From positions 1 through 64,000 of the forward strand of contig NZ_JAOCQD020000002.1 of the NCBI RefSeq assembly GCF_025290835.2: 64,000 nucleotides of DNA, read 5' to 3'. Shown here piece after piece: positions 1 through 11,832 of the stretch. The stretch's first letter is position 1; every line of letters begins with the position of its first letter. The notes beneath the pieces were generated by a model. That model had not been told where the DNA came from and did no database searches. It saw nothing but the letters and a program-made list of their open reading frames with translations. The DNA is from Aquabacterium sp. OR-4 (lineage in GTDB: Bacteria; Pseudomonadota; Gammaproteobacteria; Burkholderiales; Burkholderiaceae_C). The position numbers and the translations under genes are program-made.

Positions 1-33
1 CGCTGAAGAAGTAACCCCCCCCGAAGCGCCTGC

Positions 34-95
34 GGCGCCTCCCCCCGGGGGGGGGGGGCGCCGCCTTGGACCGGCGGAGCCGGATCCTTGGCGGC
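34..95. repeat. GC-rich stem-loops after the response-regulator gene
   Basis: A C-run/G-run palindrome (34-62) is followed by an imperfect hairpin at 60-95, with GCCGCC/GGCGGC outer arms and CCGGC/GCCGG inner arms. They lie just past the stop of the minus-strand regulator gene, so they could end its transcript. There is no T-run, so this is not a canonical intrinsic terminator. The sequence looks like a Burkholderiales extragenic repeat; that family assignment is from memory. Confidence 0.5.
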
Positions 96-121
96 TGCTT
101 GGTTCGGTGGGCGCTTTGCCG

Positions 122-1156
122 CTAGCCGAGCAATCTACCCAGCCGCTGCAGCACCATGCCTGCAGCGGCTGTTCTCGTTTCAACGCCCAGCTTCGGCAGG
201 ATGTGCTCCATGTGCTTGGTGATGGTGCGCGGGCTGGTGCCCAGGATGTCGCCGATGTCGCGGTTGGTCTTGCCCTTGGCCACCCAGTAGAGCACCTCGG
301 CCTCGCGTGCGGTCACGCGAAAGGCCTGCACCATGGCGTCGATCAGCGCGGCGTCGTTGCTCTCGCTGGCCACGATCAGCCATTCGCCGTCGGCCGTGCC
401 GGTGCTGTCGGGCGCGGCCTCGGCGGCGCCTTCGGCCGGCTCGCCCATGGCATGCAGCCTGAGCGTCAGGCGCCGGCCGGCGCGCGCACTCACCAGCGGC
501 AGCACCGGCTCGGCGCCGGCCACGGCCGCCGCCCCCGGGCCGGGCAGCGCGGCCACGCTGCGGCGCAGCCAGTCGATCATCGGCGTGGGCGCATAGGGCC
601 CGTCGCTGCCGAAGTGGTCGCGCAGCAGGCGGCGGGCCAGCGGCGTCTGCCACACCAGGCGGCCATCGTCGGCGCGCAGCACCAGGGTGGCATGGCCAAA
701 GGCATCCAGCGCATTGCGCGCCTGGCGCTGGGCCTTGGCGGTCTGCAGGTGCGCGGCAATGCGCGCCAGCACCTCGCGTGGCTGGATCGGCTTGGTCACG
801 TAGTCGGCGCCACCGGCGCCGAAGGCCGCCACCACATGCTCGGTCTCGGTGAGCGCGGTCATGAAGACGATCGGGATCGCCGCCGTCTCGGGCTCGGCCT
901 TCAGCCGCCGCGCCACCTCGAAGCCATCCATGCCCGGCATCATCGCGTCGAGCAGCACGATGTCGGGCTGGGCCTGGCCGGCGCGCTGCAGCGCACTGGC
1001 CCCGTCGGTGGCCACCAGCACGGTGTAGCCGGCCTCGTCCAGTGCGTCGTGCAGCACGGCCAGGTTGTCGGGCTGGTCGTCGACGATCAGCACCACGTCG
1101 CCCTCGGGCGTGACCACGCCGGCGCTGGCAAAAAATTCGGGGTCCTGCGGGTTCAT
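122..1156 (-). CDS. Response regulator, receiver plus LuxR-type HTH
   Basis: A 344-residue two-component response regulator that probably activates transcription when phosphorylated. Residues 20-140 form the receiver, with DD at 26-27, phospho-acceptor D70 in VLLDAMMPG, and conserved K122 in YVTKP. A middle region of about 130 residues has no motif I recognise. Residues about 280-340 form a LuxR/GerE helix-turn-helix (TAREAEVLYWVAKGKTNRDI and following). The start was set at the ATG giving MNPQDPEFF, because the reading frame upstream overlaps the kinase gene and looks non-coding. It begins 16 bp after the permease-kinase stop, so the two are very likely co-transcribed and cognate. Target genes are unknown; the nearby urease operon is a candidate by position only. 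Confidence 0.9.
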   Translation of the reverse strand: MNPQDPEFFASAGVVTPEGDVVLIVDDQPDNLAVLHDALDEAGYTVLVATDGASALQRAGQAQPDIVLLDAMMPGMDGFEVARRLKAEPETAAIPIVFMTALTETEHVVAAFGAGGADYVTKPIQPREVLARIAAHLQTAKAQRQARNALDAFGHATLVLRADDGRLVWQTPLARRLLRDHFGSDGPYAPTPMIDWLRRSVAALPGPGAAAVAGAEPVLPLVSARAGRRLTLRLHAMGEPAEGAAEAAPDSTGTADGEWLIVASESNDAALIDAMVQAFRVTAREAEVLYWVAKGKTNRDIGDILGTSPRTITKHMEHILPKLGVETRTAAAGMVLQRLGRLLG

Positions 1157-1172
1157 GCGGCCGCCATTGTCG

Positions 1173-4718
<3,546 letters not shown>

Positions 4719-4944
4719 GCCCTTGCCCCATCAAGATTCGCACCCGCACTGGGGAGGTGCCTTTTGCGATTGACGCACCGCTTTGGGATTGTTGATGTGC
4801 TTGTTTGGTGCCTTATCGACTTTGTGCATTGGCGTGGTGCATGGCGCTTGCTGCGAGGGGAACGCTGCGCGGGGATGCTTCCTGGGGATCGGGGTTGCGG
4901 TTGGGTTAAGTCGGGGTGGATCGCGCTGGCGAGGGCTGGCGCGT

Positions 4945-5051
4945 GGCCAAGGGCGCCGGGTGGCCGGCTGGCTCCGTGTCCCCCGCCCTGCGGCTCGCGC
5001 CGCACGGCTCCTCCTTTCCCTGCGCCAGCCGGCCACCCGGCGCCCTTGGCC
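4945..5051. repeat. Inverted repeat, 28-bp arms, 51-bp loop
   Basis: The arm at 4945-4972 (GGCCAAGGGCGCCGGG...) is the exact reverse complement of 5024-5051. The stem would be very GC-rich and stable. It lies between two divergent operons, so a transcript terminator is unlikely to be its main role. It may belong to a dispersed extragenic repeat family. Confidence 0.85.
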
Positions 5052-5150
5052 CGATGCATTGCCGCCCGCGCTGAAGCCGCGACACGCAGCACCGCGGCCA
5101 AGCACAGGTGCGGCAGTGCCGTCACCACGCCTCGCTGCCCTGCTGCCCCA

Positions 5151-5182
5151 CCGCTTCACCGCTTCACCGCTTCACCGCCTCA
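5151..5182 (+). repeat. Tandem octanucleotide repeat CCGCTTCA, about 4 copies
   Basis: Three exact copies of CCGCTTCA are followed by one variant (CCGCCTCA), and a short GACT run follows shortly after. It is a simple-sequence tract in the non-coding spacer upstream of urease. Confidence 0.8.
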
Positions 5183-5277
5183 CGGGCTCACCGACTGACT
5201 GACTGCCCCAATTGCCTCAACTGCCCCGCAACAGCCCGCTGCCTGTGCCTGCGCTCCTCGCACCGCGCACTGTGTCT

Positions 5278-5529
5278 GCCTCGGGGCGGCCGGGCCTGCG
5301 GTGGGGCTCAACTGCTGGGCCCACCGCTGCGCGGCGGGCTTCCCTGCGCTGCTCAGCCAGGCGGCTTGTGCGGCGCAACTCCCTTCGCTCGCTCACGCTC
5401 GCTAGCGAGCGTGAGCGAGCGAAGGGAGTTGCGCCGCACAAGCCGCCTGGCTGAGCAGCGCAGGGAAGCCCGCCGCGCAGCGGTGGGCCCAGCAGTTGAG
5501 CCCCACCGCAGGCCCGGCCGCCCCGAGGC
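5278..5529. repeat. Perfect 252-bp palindrome with no spacer
   Basis: The two 126-nt halves are exact reverse complements around the centre GCTAGC at 5401-5406, checked base by base; pairing fails at 5277/5530. The arms hold CG-rich extragenic sequence (for example CTTCGCTCGCTCACGCTCGC) and no gene. Long perfect palindromes form cruciforms and are substrates of SbcCD nuclease, so one this long is either tolerated in this host or an assembly artefact. Confidence 0.9.
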
Positions 5530-5550
5530 CGCTCGATCCCCGCAAGCCAC

Positions 5551-5580
5551 CCGAAAGCGATCCGAAAGCGATCCGAAAGC
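5551..5580 (+). repeat. 11-bp tandem repeat CCGAAAGCGAT, 2.7 copies
   Basis: Two exact CCGAAAGCGAT units (5551-5561, 5562-5572) are followed by a partial third, about 130 bp before ureA. The unit length is near one helical turn, which would suit phased binding of a regulator, but no known site is recognised. Confidence 0.65.
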
Positions 5581-5678
5581 CACCCGCAAGCCCCCACCAC
5601 ACCAGGCAAGCACCCGGGCCAACCACGCCAGCAAAGCAAACCAGCCAAGCCCAATACCCAAAGCCGGCAAGAATCACA

Positions 5679-5693
5679 TGGCACCGAACATGC
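5679..5693 (+). promoter_or_regulatory. Sigma-54-like -24/-12 element before ureA
   Basis: TGGCAC-N5-ATGC matches the GG-N10-GC spacing of RpoN promoters (GG at 5680-5681, GC at 5692-5693), with a perfect -24 half and a weaker -12 half. Nitrogen control of urease through sigma-54 and NtrC is known in other bacteria. However, the implied start site falls only about 1-3 nt before the ureA ATG, which would give an almost leaderless mRNA, so this may be chance. Confidence 0.3.
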
Positions 5694-5706
5694 AGAGCAC
5701 GCCACC

Positions 5707-6009
5707 ATGGACCTGACCCCGCGCGAGAAAGACAAGCTGTTGATCTTCACCGCCGCCTTGCTGGCCGAGCGGCGCAAGGCCCGGGGCCTGAAGCTCAACC
5801 ATCCGGAGGCCGTGGCGCTGATCACCGCCGCCATCATGGAAGGCGCCCGCGACGGCAAGACCGTGGCGCAGCTGATGAGCGAGGGCAAGACCGTGCTCGG
5901 CCGCAGCGACGTGATGGAGGGGGTGGCCGAGATGGTGCCCGAGATCCAGGTCGAAGCCACCTTCCCCGACGGCACCAAACTGGTGACCGTGCACCAACCC
6001 ATTGCTTGA
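5707..6009 (+). CDS. ureA: Urease gamma subunit
   Basis: The 100-residue small subunit of the nickel enzyme urease, which hydrolyses urea to ammonia and carbon dioxide in the cytoplasm. It has the full family length, beginning [12 protein letters not shown], with the typical NHPEAVALI and GKTVAQLM stretches and the C-terminal [15 protein letters not shown]. It is the first gene of the urease run here; ureD, which normally precedes it, is absent upstream. No strong ribosome-binding site is seen before the ATG, which agrees with either weak initiation or loss of translational coupling to a missing upstream gene. Confidence 0.97.
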   Translation: MDLTPREKDKLLIFTAALLAERRKARGLKLNHPEAVALITAAIMEGARDGKTVAQLMSEGKTVLGRSDVMEGVAEMVPEIQVEATFPDGTKLVTVHQPIA

Positions 6010-6028
6010 CAAGTCAGCGAGCTGCACC

Positions 6029-6202
6029 ATGCTGAAGCATTATTCCGCCGCCAGTCTGCTGGTCTGCACCACGATGGCCGCCTGGGCCCATGAAGGCCAT
6101 GGCCAAACCGCCATCAGCCACTGGCACGCGGACGACGCCCTGCTGTGGCTGGCCGGCGTGGCCGTGGCCGCCGCGCTGTACATGGGCAGCCGCCGCCGCT
6201 GA
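6029..6202 (+). CDS. Small membrane protein between ureA and ureB
   Basis: A 57-residue protein starting [11 protein letters not shown]. It has a signal-peptide-like N-terminus ending near AWA, the mature start HEGHG, a His-containing patch (HWHADD) and a C-terminal membrane helix ([16 protein letters not shown]) capped by SRRR. The AHEGHG beginning recalls the N-terminus of HupE/UreJ nickel-related membrane proteins, but those are far longer. Small genes like this sit between ureA and ureB in other Burkholderiales as far as I recall. The start was chosen at the second in-frame ATG because the first overlaps ureA and would spoil the signal peptide. A role in nickel or urea handling is a guess. 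Confidence 0.7.
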   Translation: MLKHYSAASLLVCTTMAAWAHEGHGQTAISHWHADDALLWLAGVAVAAALYMGSRRR

Positions 6203-6225
6203 ATGACCACCTGGAGCTGCTGCGC

Positions 6226-6530
6226 ATGATTCCTGGCGAACTGCTCACCGACGCCGGCGAGCTTGAACTCAACCCCGGCCGCCGCACCCTCACCGTGACG
6301 GTGCAAAACAGCGGCGACCGGCCCATCCAGGTGGGCAGCCACTACCACTTTGCCGAAACCAATGCCGCGCTGCAGTTTGACCGCGAGCCCACCCGCGGCA
6401 TGCGCCTGAACATCGCCAGCGGCACGGCCGTGCGCTTCGAGCCCGGCCAGCAGCGCACCGTGGAACTCGTGGACTACTCGGGCAACCGCACGGTCTACGG
6501 CTTTCGCGGCCTGGTGCAAGGAAAACTCTG

Positions 6531-6531
<1 letters not shown>
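6226..6531 (+). CDS. ureB: Urease beta subunit
   Basis: The 101-residue structural subunit of urease, starting [16 protein letters not shown] and containing the family hallmarks [29 protein letters not shown] and YGFRGLVQG. The reading frame is open further upstream, but the family N-terminus (MIPGE) fixes the start. Its stop codon overlaps the ureC ATG by one base, so translation of the two is coupled. It packs with UreA and UreC in the (alpha-beta-gamma)3 enzyme. Confidence 0.97.
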
Positions 6532-8270
<1,739 letters not shown>

Positions 8271-8316
8271 GACCCCAGCGGCAGCGGCGCCGCGCCGCAG
8301 CCGCGACAATGGCGCC

Positions 8317-9033
8317 ATGCTCACCGTCAACAAACTCATCGCCCAGGGCCGCGGCCTGGCCAGCGTGCTGGTCAAGCGCGCCGCCAGTGTTGAACTGGAT
8401 TGGGATCTGCGGCAGAAAAGCCGCTTCGAGGCCACCGACAGCCAGGGCCGCCAGCTCGGCGTGTTTCTGCCGCGCGGCACCGTGGTGCGCGGTGGCGACA
8501 TGCTGCTGGCCGACGACGGCTCGCTGGTGCTGGTGAAGGCTGCTGCGCAGCCGGTGCTGGTGGTGCGCCACTGCGCCGAGCACGGCACGCCCTTCGACCT
8601 GCTGCGCGCCGCCTACCACCTGGGCAACCGCCACGTTGCGCTCGAGCTGCGGCCCGACCACCTGAAACTCGAACCCGACCATGTGCTGGCCGACATGCTG
8701 CGCCAGCAGCACCTGATCGTCAGCGCGTCGAACGAGGCCTTCGAGCCCGAAGCCGGCGCCTATGGCGGCGGCCACGGGCATGGGCACGGCCATGGCCACG
8801 ATCACGATCACGACCATGCCCACGCCCAGCCGCAGGCGGCCCCGGCCACGCCGCCCCAGGGCCGCGCGGCGCTGGCGGCCATTGCCGTGAGCGCCGCGCC
8901 GGTGCCGCATGTGCACGGCCCGGGCTGCGGGCACGACCATGGCCACGACCATGGGCAGGGCCACGACCATGGGCAGGGCCACGACCACGGCCACGGTCAT
9001 GTCCACGGCCCCGGCTGCCAGCACGGGCACTGA
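8317..9033 (+). CDS. ureE: Urease accessory protein UreE, His-rich tail
   Basis: The 238-residue nickel metallochaperone that delivers Ni to the urease apo-complex. Residues 1-145 are the usual UreE peptide-binding and metal-binding domains, with [11 protein letters not shown] and [11 protein letters not shown], whose histidine is the conserved dimer-interface ligand. The C-terminal about 90 residues form two His/Asp/Gly clusters ([15 protein letters not shown] and [15 protein letters not shown]) that bind extra nickel in related proteins. The tail also carries two GPGC motifs, one before and one after the second cluster. An 18-nt tandem DNA repeat (8941-8976) encodes part of the tail, so its length may vary between strains. 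Confidence 0.96.
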   Translation: MLTVNKLIAQGRGLASVLVKRAASVELDWDLRQKSRFEATDSQGRQLGVFLPRGTVVRGGDMLLADDGSLVLVKAAAQPVLVVRHCAEHGTPFDLLRAAYHLGNRHVALELRPDHLKLEPDHVLADMLRQQHLIVSASNEAFEPEAGAYGGGHGHGHGHGHDHDHDHAHAQPQAAPATPPQGRAALAAIAVSAAPVPHVHGPGCGHDHGHDHGQGHDHGQGHDHGHGHVHGPGCQHGH

Positions 9034-9046
9034 GCCACTGCCGCCG

Positions 9047-9763
9047 ATGCGCCACCGCCCCGCGGCCGCGCCGCTGCCCGCGGCGGCCCTGCTGCAGCTG
9101 ATGTGGCTGGCCTCGCCGGCCCTGCCGGTGGGCGGCTTCAGTTATTCGGAAGGCCTGGAGACCGCGGTCGACCAGGGCCATGTGGCCAACGAGGCCGATG
9201 CCGGCCGCTGGCTGCACGACCAGCTGGCGCTGGTGCTGGGCCGCGCCGACGGGCCATTGCTGGCCTCGGCCTGGCGCGCCTGGCAGCGCCACGATGCCGC
9301 GCGCATCGGCGAGCTCAACGACTGGTTCGTGCGCACGCGCGAAAGCAGCGAGCTGCGCCAGCAGGCCGAGCAGATGGGCCGCTCGCTCACCGACTGGCTG
9401 CGCCAGCGCCACCCCGGCGATGCCCGCGTGGCCACGCTGGCCGCGCTGGCCCCCGCCCCCACCTGGCCGCTGGCCTTTGCGCTGGCCGCGGCCGCCACCG
9501 GCGCGCCGCTGCGCGAGGCGCTGCTGGCCTTCGGCTTTGGCTGGTGCGAAAACATGGTGCAGGCCGCGATCAAGGCCGTGCCGCTGGGCCAGAGTGCCGG
9601 CCAGCGCCTGCTGGGCCACCTGGCCCAGACCCTACCCGGCACGGTGGACCAGGCCATCGCCACCGCCCGCCTGGGCGATGCCGGGCGCTTTGGCTTCACG
9701 CCCATGCTGGCCATCCTGTCGGCGCGGCACGAGGCGCAGTACTCGCGGCTGTTCCGCTCCTGA
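9047..9763 (+). CDS. ureF: Urease accessory protein UreF
   Basis: A 238-residue helical protein that, with UreD and UreG, forms the urease activation complex. The family motifs [21 protein letters not shown] near the N-terminus and [21 protein letters not shown] in the second half are clear. The start was chosen at [11 protein letters not shown], 13 bp after ureE stops, because the frame upstream is the shadow of the ureE His tail. A 247-bp gap follows before ureG, where related clusters usually leave only a few bases. Confidence 0.95.
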   Translation: MRHRPAAAPLPAAALLQLMWLASPALPVGGFSYSEGLETAVDQGHVANEADAGRWLHDQLALVLGRADGPLLASAWRAWQRHDAARIGELNDWFVRTRESSELRQQAEQMGRSLTDWLRQRHPGDARVATLAALAPAPTWPLAFALAAAATGAPLREALLAFGFGWCENMVQAAIKAVPLGQSAGQRLLGHLAQTLPGTVDQAIATARLGDAGRFGFTPMLAILSARHEAQYSRLFRS

Positions 9764-10010
9764 GCCAGCACGCCGGGTACACGGCGGCAACATTGCGCAA
9801 GCTGCCAGCAACCGGGGGCGCCGAAGATCCATCTCGCGCACCCCGGGGCCGTCCTCCCCCGGTTTTGGCGGCTTCTGCCTGGGCCTCCTCCCTCCTCCCT
9901 CCTGTCTCTTGCAGGAACGCCATGTCCGGGGTGCGCAACTTCTTCCAGCCTGGCTCGAACGGCGGCACGATCGTTGCTGGTGCATGTGCACCGTTTTCAA
10001 GCACCCTGCC
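9764..10010 (+). other. Non-coding gap splitting ureF from ureG
   Basis: 247 bp with no credible gene. It holds a pyrimidine tract of repeated CCTCCCT (about 9887-9902), a small CCTG/CAGG hairpin, and the dyad GGTGCA-TG-TGCACC (9979-9992), 18 bp before the ureG start. No recognisable promoter was found. The gap could carry a promoter or processing site for ureG, or be the scar of an insertion or deletion. Confidence 0.5.
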
Positions 10011-10655
10011 ATGACCGCCTTGCACGCCATCCCCCGTCGCACCAAGAAACTGCCGCCGCTGCGCGTGGGCGTGGGCGGGCCGGTGGGCTCGGGCAAGACC
10101 ACCCTGCTGGAGATGCTGTGCAAGACCATGCGCCAGCGCTGGGACCTGGTGGTCGTCACCAACGACATCTACACCAAGGAAGACCAGCGCCTGCTCACCG
10201 TGGCCGGCGCACTCGACCCCGAACGCATCATGGGCGTGGAGACCGGCGGCTGCCCGCACACTGCCATCCGCGAAGACGCGTCGATCAACCTCGAGGCGGT
10301 CGACCGCATGCTGGCCAGGTTTCCCGAGGCCGACATCGTGTTCATCGAGAGCGGCGGCGACAACCTGGCCGCCACCTTCAGCCCCGAGCTGAGCGACCTC
10401 ACCATCTACGTGATCGACGTGGCGGCCGGCGAGAAGATTCCGCGCAAGGGCGGCCCCGGCATCACCAAGAGCGACCTGTTCGTGATCAACAAGACCGACC
10501 TGGCGCCCTATGTCGGCGCCGACCTGTCGGTGATGGAGGCCGACACGAAACGCATGCGCCCCAACAAGCCCTATGTGATGAGCAACCTGCGCACCCAGGC
10601 CGGCCTGGCCGAGGTGGTGGACTTCATCGAGCGCAAGGGCCTGCTGCTGGCCTGA
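10011..10655 (+). CDS. ureG: Urease accessory GTPase UreG
   Basis: A 214-residue SIMIBI-class GTPase whose GTP hydrolysis drives nickel insertion into urease. The P-loop GPVGSGKT is at residues 23-30. The family stretches [30 protein letters not shown] (Cys-Pro-His nickel site), [15 protein letters not shown] and the base-recognition NKTD are all intact. The ATG giving [20 protein letters not shown] was chosen from the usual short leader before the P-loop. It is the last urease gene; serB follows after 46 bp on the same strand. Confidence 0.97.
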   Translation: MTALHAIPRRTKKLPPLRVGVGGPVGSGKTTLLEMLCKTMRQRWDLVVVTNDIYTKEDQRLLTVAGALDPERIMGVETGGCPHTAIREDASINLEAVDRMLARFPEADIVFIESGGDNLAATFSPELSDLTIYVIDVAAGEKIPRKGGPGITKSDLFVINKTDLAPYVGADLSVMEADTKRMRPNKPYVMSNLRTQAGLAEVVDFIERKGLLLA

Positions 10656-10701
10656 GTGACCATGCGGCGGGCGCCGCTGGCGCGGCAGCGCCGCGGGTAA
10701 C

Positions 10702-11472
10702 ATGCGCGCCGCCATGCCTGACCACGCCCCCGCCACGCCCGCCGCCCCCGCCACGCCGCCTGCGGCGCACGAGTTCGCCCCCGGTCTGTTCGTGCGCGGC
10801 CTGACGCCGCCGCTGCGCCTGGCCGATTACCGGCTGGTGGCCTTCGACATGGATTCCACGCTGATCAACATCGAGTGCGTGGACGAGATCGCCGCTGCCG
10901 CCGGCCGCCGCGACGAGGTGGCCGAGATCACCGAAGCCGCGATGCGCGGCGAGATCACCGACTACAAGGACAGCCTGCGCCGCCGCGTGGCGCTGTTGGC
11001 CGGCGTGCCGGTGAGCGCGCTGCAGCAGGTGGTGGACGAGCGCCTGCAGCTCAACCCCGGGGTCGAGACCTTTGTGCGCGCCTGCCAGGCGGCCGGGCTC
11101 AAGACCCTGCTGGTCTCGGGCGGCTTCACCTTCTTCAGCGAGCGCGTGCGCGAGCGCCTGGGCCTCGACTTTGCCCGCGCCAACACGCTGGGCGTCTACA
11201 ACGGCCGGCTCACCGGCACCTTGCAAGACCGGCCCTGGGGCGACATCTGCGACGGCGCCGAAAAGCGCCGCGTGCTGCTCGAGGTGTGCGAGCTGATGGG
11301 CATCGACAGCCGCCAGGCCATCGCCGTGGGCGATGGCGCAAACGACCTGCCGATGATGGGCGCAGCCGGGTTGTCGATCGGCTTCCACGGCAAGCCCGCC
11401 GTGCGCGAGCAGGCCATGGTGTCGATCGAGGCCGGCGGCATGGACCGCGCGCTGGCGCTGTTCGGCGCCTGA
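10702..11472 (+). CDS. serB: Phosphoserine phosphatase
   Basis: A HAD-superfamily enzyme of 256 residues that removes phosphate from phosphoserine, the last step of serine synthesis. Motif I is FDMDSTLINIECVDE, with catalytic D49 and D51. Motif II is LLVSGGFTFF and motif III is GDGANDLPMM. An in-frame ATG four codons later (10714, MPDHAP) is an equally good start. The N-terminal about 30 residues are Pro/Ala-rich and probably disordered; the ACT domain of longer SerB forms is absent. It sits between urease and the chemosensory cluster with no evident functional tie to either. Confidence 0.93.
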   Translation: MRAAMPDHAPATPAAPATPPAAHEFAPGLFVRGLTPPLRLADYRLVAFDMDSTLINIECVDEIAAAAGRRDEVAEITEAAMRGEITDYKDSLRRRVALLAGVPVSALQQVVDERLQLNPGVETFVRACQAAGLKTLLVSGGFTFFSERVRERLGLDFARANTLGVYNGRLTGTLQDRPWGDICDGAEKRRVLLEVCELMGIDSRQAIAVGDGANDLPMMGAAGLSIGFHGKPAVREQAMVSIEAGGMDRALALFGA

Positions 11473-11547
11473 GCCGGCCCGTCCGACGCCGGCGGTCCAC
11501 CCGTCCATCCCCGAGGCTGGGGGCCGCACGCCAGGCATCCGTGAAAT

Positions 11548-11575
11548 TTGGCAGACGCCAATTCGGTTTTATCAT
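11548..11575 (+). promoter_or_regulatory. Sigma-70 promoter for the chemosensory cluster
   Basis: TTGGCA (11548-11553) and TATCAT (11570-11575) each match the -35 and -10 consensus at five of six positions, with a 16-bp spacer. The -35 box lies inside the dyad TTGGC-AGAC-GCCAA (11548-11561), a possible repressor or activator site. Transcription would start near 11582. Confidence 0.55.
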
Positions 11576-11605
11576 TTAGGCCGGATTTGGTGGCGCTGAG
11601 ATGCG

Positions 11606-11646
11606 GAATTTGACGCATCGGCAAATCGCCATCGGTCGTCAAATTC
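11606..11646 (+). promoter_or_regulatory. Dyad with 10-bp arms in the che leader
   Basis: GAATTTGACG (11606-11615) is exactly inverted at 11637-11646, with a 21-nt loop. It sits just after the predicted start site, so it could be an operator or a leader hairpin. The loop holds a CATCGG direct repeat. No known regulator site is recognised. Confidence 0.4.
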
Positions 11647-11832
11647 GTTCCGCTCTCGACGCCAAGGCGAGCAGCGCGCCGGTGATGTCTCCAGCGGTAT
11701 GGAACGACTCCCGGCCCCCAGCAGTGCGCCAGCGGCACGTGCAGTACCCCCTCGAGAGTCGGCAATCCGGACGTCCCGGATGCGCGCGACATCTGAGCCC
11801 CCATGCGCTCGTCGCCCCGAGGAGGTACTTTC

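Larger units (their letters stand above)
4719..5706. other. Gene-free repeat-rich spacer upstream of ureA
   Basis: Nearly one kilobase without a credible gene separates the divergent permease-kinase and urease genes. It contains a 28-bp-arm inverted repeat (4945-5051), an 8-bp tandem repeat (5151-5182), a 252-bp perfect palindrome (5278-5529), an 11-bp tandem repeat (5551-5580) and a sigma-54-like motif (5679-5693). Open frames here are palindrome artefacts: the same Arg/Ser-rich peptide is read on both strands. In relatives ureD usually sits directly before ureA; no UreD-like frame is present here. Confidence 0.8.
11473..11832 (+). other. Regulatory spacer before the chemosensory cluster
   Basis: 360 bp with a local drop in GC content around 11540-11650. 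It carries a good sigma-70-type promoter and a downstream dyad, listed separately. The start codon of the first receptor is preceded by a near-consensus Shine-Dalgarno AGGAGG at 11820-11825. Open frames crossing the spacer look non-coding. The roughly 250-nt leader implied by the promoter is long and could be regulated. Confidence 0.6.

Noticed and set aside
5278..5529. CRISPR array or transposon end
   Set aside because: There is one palindrome rather than repeat-spacer units, no transposase or target-site duplication is visible, and no cas genes are present.
5108..5716. Arg/Ser-rich coding frames on both strands across the spacer
   Set aside because: The same peptide appears on both strands because of the palindrome; there is no start signal or domain.
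9979..9992. NtrC-binding site before ureG
   Set aside because: The dyad is GGTGCA-TG-TGCACC, the inverse of the TGCACC-N-GGTGCA arrangement of NtrC sites, with too short a spacer.
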